Part shown: one piece after another, positions 17,286-26,334 of the stretch
Layout: the number at the start of each line of letters is the position of its first letter
Numbering within the stretch: position 1 is the first letter of the stretch
NCBI GenBank assembly: GCA_021774795.1
Contig: JAJFIR010000053.1
Span: 186,001 to 250,000, forward strand
Length of the DNA: 64,000 bases
Direction of reading: 5' to 3'
Origin: Emcibacteraceae bacterium
Lineage (GTDB): Bacteria; Pseudomonadota; Alphaproteobacteria; Sphingomonadales; Emcibacteraceae
Notes under the pieces: generated by a model
The model's input: the letters and a program-made list of their open reading frames with translations, nothing else
Database searches by the model: none
Told to the model about the DNA's origin: nothing
Program-made: the position numbers and the translations under genes

Positions 17286-17535
17286 TTACGTGGTTTCAAG
17301 CCCAATCAAATAAACTGTTATGAACAAAATAAACGCTACTCTTAGACCTATCAGAAGTACAGAACGCCGCAGATCGGCAAAATGGGACCAGAGTTGAGGT
17401 CCTAATTCATGTTTCCTTTTCTTTTTAATTTGGACGATTACCCATATAGATGCTATTTTTGCCACAATTGGATGCAAAACAATCGTTATAGTTATCGAAA
17501 TTGGGCGATAACGAAGTAAAAATGGGAGTTTGAAG

Positions 17536-18096
17536 ATGTTAAAGAAAATATCAATTCTATTATTATTGGTTTTAATGCCACTTACGGCCACGGCTAAGAC
17601 TGCGGAAGAAGACAGGCAAGAGTTAAGAGAAATGAGAAGCGAAGTTCTTGCCAGACTTTATGAGCAGAATGCAGAGGCAAAAGGGTTAATCGCCGATGCA
17701 GAAGGGTATGCAGTCTTTGATAATGGCGGCATTAATTTGATCCTTTTTTCCGGCGGCAGCGGAAAAGGCGTTGCCCATGATAATAAATCAGAAAAAGATA
17801 CTTATATGCGCATGGCGACGGCGGGTGTTGGCATTGGTCTGGGTATAAAAGATTATCAGGCGGTCATTGTATTTCACAAAAGGGCGATGTTTGATCAGTT
17901 CGTTGATAAAGGTTGGGATTTTTCCGGTCAGGCGGACGCAGCTGCAAAAATTGATGATACGGGCGGTGAAGCGAATGCCGCTGACACGGTGGTAAGCGGT
18001 ATTACGGTTTATCAAATGACCAAAAAAGGTTTGGCCTTGCAAGCAACCCTGCAAGGCACAAAATACTGGAAGCTCGATAAGCTTAATGGTGAGTAA
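17536..18096 (+). CDS. Secreted SYLF/Ysc84-domain lipid-binding protein
   Basis: The ATG at 17536 has GGGAG seven bases upstream. A signal peptide (LLLLVLMPLTATA) leads into a short coiled stretch and then a Ysc84/SYLF domain. Visible SYLF features are GYAVFDNGGINLILFSGGSG, the Gly-rich MATAGVGIGLGIKDYQ and AVIVFHKRAMFDQF. SYLF proteins bind phosphoinositides in eukaryotes; bacterial members are periplasmic and of unknown function. Single-gene unit. Confidence 0.88.
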   Translation: MLKKISILLLLVLMPLTATAKTAEEDRQELREMRSEVLARLYEQNAEAKGLIADAEGYAVFDNGGINLILFSGGSGKGVAHDNKSEKDTYMRMATAGVGIGLGIKDYQAVIVFHKRAMFDQFVDKGWDFSGQADAAAKIDDTGGEANAADTVVSGITVYQMTKKGLALQATLQGTKYWKLDKLNGE

Positions 18097-18108
18097 GATT
18101 TTATAATT

Positions 18109-19302
18109 TTAGAATGAGGGGCTCGAATTAAAAACCAATTCGGGCTCTTTTTTTATGAGCTTTAGGCCAAAGAGTAGACGTAAAATATTATATTTCTTAA
18201 TAACCAATTCGATTAAAGTCAGGCTGATTAGAATTGTACCGATAGCAATTGCGATGAATTCGAAGAAGCCATTCATTCCCCAGTCAATGATGTAGTAACC
18301 AATAATGATAATTACAGTTTGGTGAAGAATGAAGAACGGATAAACAATACTATTGGTGTAGCGAAGGAAGTCATTGGTGTAGTTTAGATAATGTCTGGCA
18401 AAGCCGATGAGTGTTGCGACCCATGACCATTTCATAAGCATTTCCATCAAGTCCCATTGTATAACATCAAGGGGAGTATTCCAGTTATATTTAATCATAA
18501 GTATGCCGTAGGTCACAAGTGCCATCGCAAGTGAAATATAGCGAACATCTTCATAAACTTTCCACACGCGGGGCATACGGACAAATATTAGTCCAAGTGC
18601 AAGAATATATGCGTAAACAAAATGACCAAACCAATCATCCCAAACAGCATGGGTAATATCATTATGTCCTGTGTAGAAAAAGACGGAAAGGTAAATCACA
18701 TACGGCGCCCAAAGAACGCGTGCACCTTTAGTTATCCAATTCTCAAGCGATGACAGAAACGATACACCAGTGTTGCTATTGATAAATGCAATGAGTGGTA
18801 CAAGGAGAATGGTGTAAAGAAACAGATAAAGCACATACCACATGTGATTATAGGTTGGCCACGGAGTAAGCATGCCTTCAAGCCAGGTGAAATGAAAATA
18901 TTTTGTTGTCCAGAACACCCAGAGTCCAGGTTCAATTAGGCCTTTTTGAAGGGCTTCAAAATAAGGTTGAGCAGGCAATATAACTGCGCAGGCAAAAACA
19001 AATGGAATGAATAATTTTATTACGCGTTGCCATAAGAAACCTTTAATGGTCATCTTTGTCATCATGAAGCTAATGGCGACGCCTGATACTAGAAACAGTA
19101 AATCAAGGCGCCAAGTTGTAGTTGATATCATTATCGATTTTAAGAATTCGCTATCATGGCCGCTTTCAATATGAAAAGGCCATTCGACGAACATCATTCC
19201 GGTATGGAAAAAAACCAGATAAGCGAATGCGAGAACGCGAAGCCAATCAAGAAAATATTGGCGTCCGCCAAATGGTGTGTTTTGCTTTAAAATAGTCATC
19301 AT
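18109..19302 (-). CDS. Acyltransferase family 3 membrane protein
   Basis: This 397-aa protein starts after GGAG and has about ten membrane helices. The family signatures are RQYFLDWLRVLAFAYLVFFH, with the catalytic-type His after helix 1, and WRLDLLFLVSGVAISFMM. Acyltransferase-3/OpgC-like enzymes acylate sugars in lipopolysaccharide, glucans or antibiotics on the membrane. No polysaccharide genes are adjacent, so the acceptor is unknown. It stands alone between convergent and divergent neighbours. Confidence 0.88.
   Translation of the reverse strand: MMTILKQNTPFGGRQYFLDWLRVLAFAYLVFFHTGMMFVEWPFHIESGHDSEFLKSIMISTTTWRLDLLFLVSGVAISFMMTKMTIKGFLWQRVIKLFIPFVFACAVILPAQPYFEALQKGLIEPGLWVFWTTKYFHFTWLEGMLTPWPTYNHMWYVLYLFLYTILLVPLIAFINSNTGVSFLSSLENWITKGARVLWAPYVIYLSVFFYTGHNDITHAVWDDWFGHFVYAYILALGLIFVRMPRVWKVYEDVRYISLAMALVTYGILMIKYNWNTPLDVIQWDLMEMLMKWSWVATLIGFARHYLNYTNDFLRYTNSIVYPFFILHQTVIIIIGYYIIDWGMNGFFEFIAIAIGTILISLTLIELVIKKYNILRLLFGLKLIKKEPELVFNSSPSF
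18115..18153 (+). terminator. Terminator of the SYLF gene
   Basis: GAG-GGGCT-CGAATT pairs with AATTCG-GG-CTC as a stem with a small internal loop and is followed by seven T. It overlaps the 3' end of the convergent acyltransferase gene, a compact arrangement. Confidence 0.6.
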
Positions 19303-19454
19303 TAAATCTCCAATATGAATTTGTTGATTTTATTGTGTCGAAAATGAAGCTATGCTTCTATAACTATGGGATAAACGCATGGTATTTGTGACGGTCGGGT
19401 GGGCCGTTGTGATAAGCGGTGCCAAATTTGTGATAAAAGGAATTAGGATTATTT

Positions 19455-20252
19455 ATGGCAAGCTCGTTTAGAAAGTTTTTGGTCGTTACCTTCCTATCAT
19501 TGGGCATGATATCCTGCGGACCTTCGGGTTCGGGAAAAGTTGAAATAGAATATATTGCCCATGCTTCTTTTCGCATAACATCACCAACCGACACAAAAAT
19601 CATAATTGATCCTTACGCAAGTAACGTATGGATTGGTTACGCTTATCCTGAAAATCTTGATACAGATGCTTTGGTCATTACCCATCCGCATTATGACCAC
19701 GACGGCGGTCAATATAGAGGTTTGCAGATGCCGTGGGATGAAGTGCCAAAGACATTTCAGCAGATTGGTGATTATCAAATTGGTGATATAAAACTCCAAG
19801 GTGTACCGGGCAAACACGCGGGTTCCTTTGGAAGGGAGTTTGGTCAGAAAAACATTATTTGGGTTATTGAGACTGGCGGAATTAAAATTGCGCATTTGGG
19901 GGATAATGGCCCGATCACGGATCAAATCAAAAAAGCGGTTGGTAAGGTGGATATATTGATGCTGCCAGCGGATGGGGATCAGCATATATTAAAAAATGAT
20001 GAAGCGATGGCCTTCATCAATGCGTTTGAACCTACCGTGCAAATTCCGATGCATTATTGTATCGAAGAGTTGCAACCCGACGGGAAATGCCCGGGCGGAC
20101 TGCTTCCAATTGCCGATCCGCTAAATGAAGATGTGAAAATTAATCGACTCACATCAAATATGGTCGGAGTAACAAAAGATACCCTTCCTCAATCACCAGA
20201 ATACTGGATTTTTCAACCATCTGATCTTATAAAGAGAACGAACAATAAATAA
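19455..20252 (+). CDS. MBL-fold metallo-hydrolase lipoprotein
   Basis: A lipoprotein signal with lipobox GMISCG leads a 265-aa metallo-beta-lactamase-fold protein. Visible motifs are HASFRI, the metal site THPHYDHDGG (HxHxDH), GKHAGSFGRE and AHLGDNGP. It resembles UlaG-like hydrolases. A membrane-anchored, periplasm-facing location is predicted. It is followed 21 bp later by a LytTR-domain membrane protein and then a sulfatase, so the three probably form an operon. Confidence 0.87.
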   Translation: MASSFRKFLVVTFLSLGMISCGPSGSGKVEIEYIAHASFRITSPTDTKIIIDPYASNVWIGYAYPENLDTDALVITHPHYDHDGGQYRGLQMPWDEVPKTFQQIGDYQIGDIKLQGVPGKHAGSFGREFGQKNIIWVIETGGIKIAHLGDNGPITDQIKKAVGKVDILMLPADGDQHILKNDEAMAFINAFEPTVQIPMHYCIEELQPDGKCPGGLLPIADPLNEDVKINRLTSNMVGVTKDTLPQSPEYWIFQPSDLIKRTNNK

Positions 20253-20273
20253 CGCAAGGGACATAAATATCAT

Positions 20274-21077
20274 ATGATCCAGCTGATAAAACGCCATTGG
20301 AAATTTTTCCTAATTGCTTTCTGCTATGTATCCATAGAAGCGGCGGTTAGAGCGACGTCTCTGATTATGGAATATCAGGGACGTGGAGATCCGCTTGAAG
20401 CATGGAAACCTTTCGTTTGGGAATATACAAGCACATGGATGGTATTATTACTTGTGCCGGCTGTCTTGATGTTTGACGAACGTTATCCTATATCCGGGAA
20501 GAAATGGTACCTGCGGCTGATCGCACATATCCCGCTAACTATAGTTTTTTCGTTTGCTCATATTGTTGGTTTTGTTGCGCTTCGCAAATTGATTTTCAAT
20601 TCAGTTGATGATGTCTATGTTTTTACCGATATAAATTACACAATTTTATATGAATACCGTAAAGACGTGATGGCATACCTGAGCATCATGGTAGTCATAT
20701 ATGCGTACCGTGAAATACTCAGACTTCGTAACGGCGAAGCACAGATCGAGAAATCTGAAGAAGAAAGGATCATGGTTAGCAAGGGGGGTGTATTTAAATT
20801 TATTGATCCCTCATCTGTTCACTGGGTGGAGGCAGCGGGAAATTATGTGGAACTTCATGTTGGTGATCAGACCTATATGCTCAGAGCGACCATGAAAGAA
20901 ATTGAAAATCGATTAGGAGATATTGATTTTGCCCGCATCCATCGATCTACAATCGTCAAGAAAGACCAAATTCACAGTGTTTATCCAGCAATGAACGGCG
21001 ATAAAAATCTTATCCTCAATGATGGTTCAGAAGTGCGATTATCTCGAAGATATAAAAGTAATTTGGTGTTAAATTAA
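20274..21077 (+). CDS. Membrane-anchored LytTR-domain transcriptional regulator
   Basis: This 267-aa protein has about four N-terminal membrane helices (residues about 9-150) followed by a LytTR DNA-binding domain: IMVSKGGVFKFIDPSSVHWV, EAAGNYVELHV, LEDxxFxRIHRS-type sequence FARIHRSTIVKKDQI and the closing RLSRRYKSNL. The domain order suggests signalling from membrane to DNA without a separate kinase. Its TAA touches the sulfatase ATG, so the two are co-translated. Confidence 0.9.
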   Translation: MIQLIKRHWKFFLIAFCYVSIEAAVRATSLIMEYQGRGDPLEAWKPFVWEYTSTWMVLLLVPAVLMFDERYPISGKKWYLRLIAHIPLTIVFSFAHIVGFVALRKLIFNSVDDVYVFTDINYTILYEYRKDVMAYLSIMVVIYAYREILRLRNGEAQIEKSEEERIMVSKGGVFKFIDPSSVHWVEAAGNYVELHVGDQTYMLRATMKEIENRLGDIDFARIHRSTIVKKDQIHSVYPAMNGDKNLILNDGSEVRLSRRYKSNLVLN

Positions 21078-22538
21078 ATGAAGCATTTTTCCAGCTTTAT
21101 TACTTTATTATCCTTATACGCCATAAACGGTGCCGCCGCTACGTATGCAGCGGATAAACCCAATATCATATTTTTGCTGATAGATGATTGGGGATGGCAG
21201 GATGCTGGCTTCATGGGAAGTAAGTATTACGACACACCGGCGATGGATGCGCTTGCATTGGACGGCATTCGCTTTAATGATGCTTATTCGTCGGCACCTA
21301 ACTGTGCGCCAACCCGCGCTGCTCTTATGTCGGGGCAATATGCGCCGCGTACCGGTATTTATACTGTTGGCACACCGGAAAGAGGAAATGCGCAAGAACG
21401 TCGTTTAATTCCAATAGCTAACAGCGGAGTGCTTGATATGTCATTTGTCACGATGGCAGAGAGTATTAAGGCGGCGGGTTATAACACTGCTTTCATGGGA
21501 AAATGGCATCTGGGCGCCGGCGAAACTGGTGGTCCATTGACACAAGGATATGATATCAACATTGGCGGCAATCATACGGGTTCTCCCAGGGGTGGACATT
21601 TTTCGCCTTATGAGAACGAAACATTGATGGACGGCCCGGATGATGAATATTTGACTGATCGATTAACAGATGAAGCGATCTCCTTTATAAATACACAATC
21701 AGCGAGCAAACCATTCTATCTTCAACTGTCTCATTATGCGGTGCACACCCCCATACAAGCACCGGAAAGAACGATAAAGAAATATAACAATCGCACTGCG
21801 GATGAATACAACAATAATCCGACTTATGGTGCAATGGTGGATCATGTGGATCAGAGCATCAGCCGTATCATGACGGCGTTAAGTGAGAAGGGGTTTGATA
21901 AGAATACGGTAGTTATTTTGACGTCTGATAACGGCGGTTACGGTCCAGCCACACAAGCACCTGATTTGCGCGGCGCAAAGGGCATGCCATACGAGGGTGG
22001 TAACCGTGTACCTATGGTGATTAGAATGCCAGATAACCAAGGTTCAGGACGATTAATTAAGGAGCCCGTGAACAGCGTAGATTTTTATCCGACGCTTATC
22101 GAACTTGCGGGCGGATCAATGCCAAGTAATCAAATCGCCGATGGAAAAAGTCTGGTACCACTTTTAGAAGATGAAAATGGTTTCGAACGCGATGCGATTT
22201 TCTTTCATTTCCCCGCTTACTTACAGCCTTATGTGGGTAGCACGACATGGCGCGCCACGCCATACGGCTCCATCCGCATGGAGCGATTTAAACTGATCGA
22301 ATTTTTTGAATTTGGTCAGTTGGAACTATATGACCTTGATCAAGATTTAAAAGAAACAACAAATATTGCCCTTGATAAGCCGGAAATTACCGCAAAACTA
22401 TATAAGAGAATGTTAGAATGGCGCGAAGAAACTGATGCACCTGTTCCAACTTTGTTGAACGTGGAATATGATCCAAATTTTGCTCCGGATGGTTATATCA
22501 CCTGGTCGGATGTGGAAGCAAAATTAGTTGATAGATAA
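21078..22538 (+). CDS. Exported sulfatase, Cys type
   Basis: This 486-aa enzyme has a signal peptide (ITLLSLYAINGAAATYA). The metal-binding start NIIFLLIDDWGW is present, and CAPTR at residues 76-80 is the C-x-P-x-R signature whose Cys becomes formylglycine. MGKWHLG, SDNGG and the substrate-pocket regions of family S1 are also present. It would remove sulfate from polysaccharides or glycans in the periplasm. It is in an operon with a LytTR membrane regulator and an MBL lipoprotein. An anaerobic or FGE-type maturase is needed and is not in the window. Confidence 0.93.
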   Translation: MKHFSSFITLLSLYAINGAAATYAADKPNIIFLLIDDWGWQDAGFMGSKYYDTPAMDALALDGIRFNDAYSSAPNCAPTRAALMSGQYAPRTGIYTVGTPERGNAQERRLIPIANSGVLDMSFVTMAESIKAAGYNTAFMGKWHLGAGETGGPLTQGYDINIGGNHTGSPRGGHFSPYENETLMDGPDDEYLTDRLTDEAISFINTQSASKPFYLQLSHYAVHTPIQAPERTIKKYNNRTADEYNNNPTYGAMVDHVDQSISRIMTALSEKGFDKNTVVILTSDNGGYGPATQAPDLRGAKGMPYEGGNRVPMVIRMPDNQGSGRLIKEPVNSVDFYPTLIELAGGSMPSNQIADGKSLVPLLEDENGFERDAIFFHFPAYLQPYVGSTTWRATPYGSIRMERFKLIEFFEFGQLELYDLDQDLKETTNIALDKPEITAKLYKRMLEWREETDAPVPTLLNVEYDPNFAPDGYITWSDVEAKLVDR

Positions 22539-22548
22539 GATTAAGTAT

Positions 22549-23361
22549 TTATCTTGTAAAACTTTGTGTCTGGTATCCTTCGGGGATCTGAAAAACAGCA
22601 TCATCGATTGCGCTTTGCGTAATGGAAGATAGTGTTGTTTCTTGAATGGCATTACCATTCGAATATTGTCTTGAAAAAACGGGAAATCCACCAATATCCT
22701 TCATATATGAAAAAGGGTTATTATCCATCCTTATGGGTGCCATATCGCTGAACTGTTGTAACATCCCCTCCATGAACTCACCCATATTTTTGAACGAAGT
22801 TTCGATATTGTCGCCTGTACCCAGTTCTGACCACGACGAAACGCAATATTCGCCTTGTTTCTGCTCATTTCTGTAGACTTCGTAAAAAACGCAATCGTAT
22901 TCGTTAATTGTATCATTACGGCTTGTACGGCGAATGTCCGTCTTCATGGGTTCCGGTGCAGCTGGAGATTGCGCCATTTGTGGCATTCTTTGTTTCATCA
23001 TTTTTTCGACCATAGCGCGCTGTTCGGCAGGAACATTTGCCAACGCCTGTTCCATTACCTGGTCAATTTGGCTTTTCGCGGAAGAGATAGAATCTTGATC
23101 CAAAACCATATACGATTTTTGATCATGTGAAATGATGGTCATATTTTTGGCAGAATTGTTAAAGATCATTTCATTATTTTGGTCACTTTTCATTTTAATA
23201 AAACCGTTAGAAAAAACAAACTGCATAGCGTTTTCTTTTGCTTCTGATCCATTTATATCTTTAGTGATCAATTCAATGATTTCCCCGGCCCGTAACGGAC
23301 TAGAGAAAATAATCATCAGTATCATTGTAGCTAAAGACCTTTGTATAAGCTTCATATTCAT
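22549..23361 (-). CDS. Secreted DUF4412-like protein
   Basis: The start ATG at 23361 has AAGGAAG upstream. A signal peptide is followed by a region resembling DUF4412 proteins: MQFVFSNGFIKMKSDQNNEM, then NNSAKNMTIISHDQKSYMVL. A Met/Gln-rich linker and a Cys pair (YDCVFYEV, GEYCVSSW) follow. The function of this family is unknown. The convergent neighbour is the sulfatase, and the 5' neighbour on the same strand is another secreted protein, 25 bp upstream, suggesting co-transcription. Confidence 0.7.
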   Translation of the reverse strand: MNMKLIQRSLATMILMIIFSSPLRAGEIIELITKDINGSEAKENAMQFVFSNGFIKMKSDQNNEMIFNNSAKNMTIISHDQKSYMVLDQDSISSAKSQIDQVMEQALANVPAEQRAMVEKMMKQRMPQMAQSPAAPEPMKTDIRRTSRNDTINEYDCVFYEVYRNEQKQGEYCVSSWSELGTGDNIETSFKNMGEFMEGMLQQFSDMAPIRMDNNPFSYMKDIGGFPVFSRQYSNGNAIQETTLSSITQSAIDDAVFQIPEGYQTQSFTR

Positions 23362-23386
23362 TTATGCTTCCTTTCGCGATGGTTCC

Positions 23387-23926
23387 TTATTTGTTTTTGT
23401 CTTCATAACATTTTTTTACAGATTCAATGGCGGGCTTCGATCCATCAAGTGCGAAATTAAGGCTCATTTCAGACGCACGTACATTCAGGTTGGAAGAGTC
23501 ACTTAGCCTACCGATAATTTCCGTTTTTTCATCAAGATCAACAAACCCCATGACATTCCCACCAGGCAATACTCTTATTCGAACTTTGTCATTGGTCGGT
23601 GCCATATTATCTATTTGCAAACGAATAGGATGGCTTCCTTCTTTATATGGCCATTCTTTTGACGTAAAGCCCAGGACATAGCCCTTTAGGTTGCGTGCTA
23701 TAGTTAAATTATGATCATCACCGTAATAACATTCAAGGGAACAACGGAGAAAGTCTTCCGTTTGGCTGTCTTTATATTCTGTAACTGTCCATCCAGCTAT
23801 TTTGGAATAAAGAATTCGTTCAAAAGGTATTTGTGCCGTTGTAGGTACAAATAACAAAAATGCAGCACCGATAAATATTGGTATTATAACAGTTTTTTTT
23901 AAAAATGAGTTGGAGTTGTTAACCAT
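23387..23926 (-). CDS. Exported hypothetical protein, possibly IalB-like
   Basis: This 179-aa protein has an N-terminal membrane or signal segment (TVIIPIFIGAAFLLFVP). It then has GWTVTEYKDSQTEDFLRCSL, a Cys-x3-Cys pair, and a beta-rich body that ends ALDGSKPAIESVKKCYE. The layout of a C-terminal Gly-Ser-x-x-Ala-Ile...Cys motif recalls invasion-associated locus B-like periplasmic proteins, but the match is weak. It probably shares a transcript with the DUF4412-like gene. Confidence 0.6.
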   Translation of the reverse strand: MVNNSNSFLKKTVIIPIFIGAAFLLFVPTTAQIPFERILYSKIAGWTVTEYKDSQTEDFLRCSLECYYGDDHNLTIARNLKGYVLGFTSKEWPYKEGSHPIRLQIDNMAPTNDKVRIRVLPGGNVMGFVDLDEKTEIIGRLSDSSNLNVRASEMSLNFALDGSKPAIESVKKCYEDKNK

Positions 23927-24061
23927 AGATTATTCTCCTCGCTTTTCAATATTTTTTGACCCCTTATACCACTTATATCTTTCGGGGTAAAATATTGACT
24001 TTCTGGCGGATCAGATTATCGTACAACCATAAAAATTATAACATATAGAGGAGATTTAGAC

Positions 24062-25093
24062 ATGTTGGATATAATGAAGATGGGTAGGCTTTCTTTATTT
24101 GCAGGTGCTATGGCGGTTTCTTGTGCCGGATTGGCGAAAGCGCAGGATAATCCATATGAAGAGGTACCTGGTATTTGGGCGGAACTTCCGGACGGCCGCA
24201 ACTGGGGCTCAACCAGTACGGTTTATTACGCAGGAAACGGTAACGTGTGGGCAGCGGAACGTTGTGGAGCCAATAGTAATTGCATGGACACGCCTGATAT
24301 TGATCCCGTAGTGCTCATTAATCCGGATGGAAAAATACTAAAATCCTTTGGTAAGGGTATGATGGTTTGGCCACACGGCATCCATGTGGATAAAGAAGGT
24401 AATGTCTGGATTGCCGATGGTCGTGGTGATGAGGAGCGCGGTGTCGGTCATCAGGTCCATAAATTTGATTCAGATGGCAATCTTCTTATGTCTCTTGGTA
24501 CTGCGGGGCAAGCGGGGCATGGGAATAATATGTTTGATCAACCTTGCGATGTTCTGGTCGCCCCAAATGGCGATATATTTGTTGCCGATGGTCACTCGCC
24601 AGAGGGAAATAACCGCGTAGTGAAATATAACAGCGAGGGTGAATATATCATGGAATTTGGCGGAGCTGGTGCTGAATTCGGTGAAATGTATGAACCACAC
24701 AGTCTTGCTATGGATTCAACCGGACGTTTGTTTGTCGCTGATCGGTATAATGATCGCGTACAAATTTTCACACAAGGTGGTGAATTTCTTATGTCTTGGC
24801 GTCAATTTGGTCGCCCAAGTGGCGTTTATATAGATAAAAATGACATTTTATACGTGGCAGATTCCGAAAGTAATTCGGGCGGAACACGTAACCCCGGCTT
24901 TAACCGAGGCATCCGTATCGGTAGCGCTATTACGGGATGGGTTACCGCGTTTATACCGGACCCGGACCAAGGTGTTGCTTTCAGTCGCGCAGAAGGTGTA
25001 ACAGCTGATGAAGACGGAAATGTTTTTGGTGCGGAAGTAGAGGAGCGAAATCTTCGTAAGTACGTTCCCCGTGGAACGTTAAAAAGACAATAA
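24062..25093 (+). CDS. Exported NHL-repeat beta-propeller protein
   Basis: A signal peptide (SLFAGAMAVSCAGLAKAQ) precedes a six-bladed NHL propeller of about 310 aa. Repeats such as GNVWIADGRGDE, GDIFVADGHSPEGNNRVVKY and GRLFVADRYNDRVQIF are clear. This resembles the peptidyl-alpha-hydroxyglycine alpha-amidating lyase propeller, but bacterial members have uncertain activity. The start has GGAG upstream, and a good terminator follows. Single-gene unit. Confidence 0.88.
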   Translation: MLDIMKMGRLSLFAGAMAVSCAGLAKAQDNPYEEVPGIWAELPDGRNWGSTSTVYYAGNGNVWAAERCGANSNCMDTPDIDPVVLINPDGKILKSFGKGMMVWPHGIHVDKEGNVWIADGRGDEERGVGHQVHKFDSDGNLLMSLGTAGQAGHGNNMFDQPCDVLVAPNGDIFVADGHSPEGNNRVVKYNSEGEYIMEFGGAGAEFGEMYEPHSLAMDSTGRLFVADRYNDRVQIFTQGGEFLMSWRQFGRPSGVYIDKNDILYVADSESNSGGTRNPGFNRGIRIGSAITGWVTAFIPDPDQGVAFSRAEGVTADEDGNVFGAEVEERNLRKYVPRGTLKRQ

Positions 25094-25114
25094 CATCTCC
25101 CAAATTTAGATTAT

Positions 25115-25147
25115 AAAAAGCCCGTGGTATATGTTGCGGGCTTTTTT
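25115..25147 (+). terminator. Terminator after the NHL-repeat gene
   Basis: AAAAAGCCCG and CGGGCTTTTTT flank a 12-base loop; a T-run completes a standard rho-independent terminator. Confidence 0.88.
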
Positions 25148-25285
25148 GTAGCCATCAAAACGCCATAACCATTATGTATCATTTTGGCACAAATTAACCA
25201 TAAATCGTAACCATATTTTACACTTTAATGCAATTCCCTTGAACAGGCAGTTTCCACATCTTTTGATTTGACTCATATTCCGTAG

Positions 25286-25302
25286 TTGGCACAATTATTG
25301 CT
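25286..25302 (+). promoter_or_regulatory. Sigma-54 (-24/-12) promoter
   Basis: TTGGCAC, five bases, then TTGCT matches the RpoN consensus TTGGCACG-N4-TTGCW with the invariant GG and GC separated by exactly 10 bp. It lies 56 bp before the VPLPA-CTERM gene start. PEP-CTERM type surface proteins are known to be driven by RpoN with the PrsK/PrsR two-component system in several Proteobacteria, so the pairing of site and gene is meaningful. Confidence 0.75.
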
Positions 25303-25357
25303 TAATATATGCACGTAGTGGTTGTTTGTCATTATTTTATAACTTTAGGAATGGATT

Positions 25358-26158
25358 ATGAGGAAATTACTTTTATCAATATGTTTGATATCAATTTTTA
25401 TGGGGGGCTCATCGGCACATGCAGTAGGTGTGGATTTTAACCCATTCAATATAAGAAATAACGGCGGGACTGTCGCACCTCCTTGGGACGTCGGTCTCTC
25501 GATAGTGGAAAATGCCGCCGGTGATGGATTTAGTGCAGCTACCCCTTTGAGTGGTCAAAAGGTTGGTTACGGTACAAATGCATTTAACGGTCGGAGCCTT
25601 AACACTCTGTCAACCGTGGATTGGGATAAGGTATCTGGGAAAATTGGTGTGGTCTCCTACCTTAATTTCTGGGTACAAAGAGGACTTAATTACGCGATTA
25701 TAGCTTCGGAAAATGATTACCGAGGAACTGACTTTTCCACACGTCAGGAGTGGAAGGTATTTGAATATGATACCACAGTTAGCCTTGATTGGTTACTGGG
25801 AAGCGGAACTGGCGGACGCACAAGCCAATATTTAACCAAAGACGGGGTTAATGTTAACTTGAGTGACCTTCATGATGATGTAGTTCTATATACTGGTGCA
25901 CCTCCGGGAAGCAATGGTGTTGGTACCGGTGCACCGCAAGGCGGATACGGATTTAATTTAATTTTCGGTGATACACAAAGTAATTTTGTTGGCAGCTACG
26001 CTCTTGAAAACCTTACGATGGCTTTTGGTGATGAGCAGTTTGAGGCGGCAAACTTGGCACCAGTGCCGATTCCTGCCGCGGTTTGGATGTTTGGTTCTGC
26101 TATTATGGGCTTTGTTGGCTTTAGACGTCGTAAACGCCTTTTGAGTGCCGGATCATAG
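25358..26158 (+). CDS. Surface/exported protein with VPLPA-CTERM sorting signal
   Basis: This 266-aa protein has a signal peptide (ICLISIFMGGSSAHA). Its body is rich in Gly, Asn, Ser and Thr and has no enzyme motif. At the C-terminus is VPIPAAVWMFGSAIMGFVGF followed by RRRKR. This tail has the tripartite form (short motif, hydrophobic helix, basic end) of PEP-CTERM/VPLPA-CTERM signals, cut by an exosortase. The gene has its own sigma-54 promoter and terminator. No exosortase gene is in the window. Confidence 0.88.
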   Translation: MRKLLLSICLISIFMGGSSAHAVGVDFNPFNIRNNGGTVAPPWDVGLSIVENAAGDGFSAATPLSGQKVGYGTNAFNGRSLNTLSTVDWDKVSGKIGVVSYLNFWVQRGLNYAIIASENDYRGTDFSTRQEWKVFEYDTTVSLDWLLGSGTGGRTSQYLTKDGVNVNLSDLHDDVVLYTGAPPGSNGVGTGAPQGGYGFNLIFGDTQSNFVGSYALENLTMAFGDEQFEAANLAPVPIPAAVWMFGSAIMGFVGFRRRKRLLSAGS

Positions 26159-26212
26159 TTCATATCAATGTTTGTAAGTTGTTAAAATAATACAGGTAAA
26201 ATTCCAAATAAG

Positions 26213-26250
26213 AAGACGCATCCACATTAAAGCAGGGTGCGTCTTTTTTT
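26213..26250 (+). terminator. Terminator after the VPLPA-CTERM gene
   Basis: AAGACGCATCC pairs with GGTGCGTCTT (one bulged base) around a 12-base loop, followed by a run of seven T. Confidence 0.83.
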
Positions 26251-26301
26251 ATTTGATCGCTAAAACGCTACTTGACAGATAAGGTTGAAATAATTAAAAA
26301 A

Positions 26302-26319
26302 TGACCGACCGTTCAGTCA
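26302..26319. promoter_or_regulatory. TetR operator candidate
   Basis: TGACCGACCGTTCAGTCA is an imperfect 18-bp palindrome (7 of 9 positions symmetric) of the TNACCGACCGGTCGGTNA type bound by AcrR/FadR-class TetR regulators. It sits 16 bp before the TetR start codon and so would give autorepression. Confidence 0.65.
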
Positions 26320-26334
26320 ATTAGAGAAAATTAG

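Noticed and set aside
17286-17477. Minus-strand frame with two possible membrane helices between the deformylase-like and SYLF genes
   Set aside because: Its only ATG lies inside the SYLF signal peptide; an internal TTG start has no ribosome site. Composition is suggestive, but not enough to call.
9501-26290. CTTGACAGATAAGG present at about 9502 and 26271
   Set aside because: A 14-base match is expected several times by chance in 64 kb; no shared promoter context beyond TTGACA could be shown.
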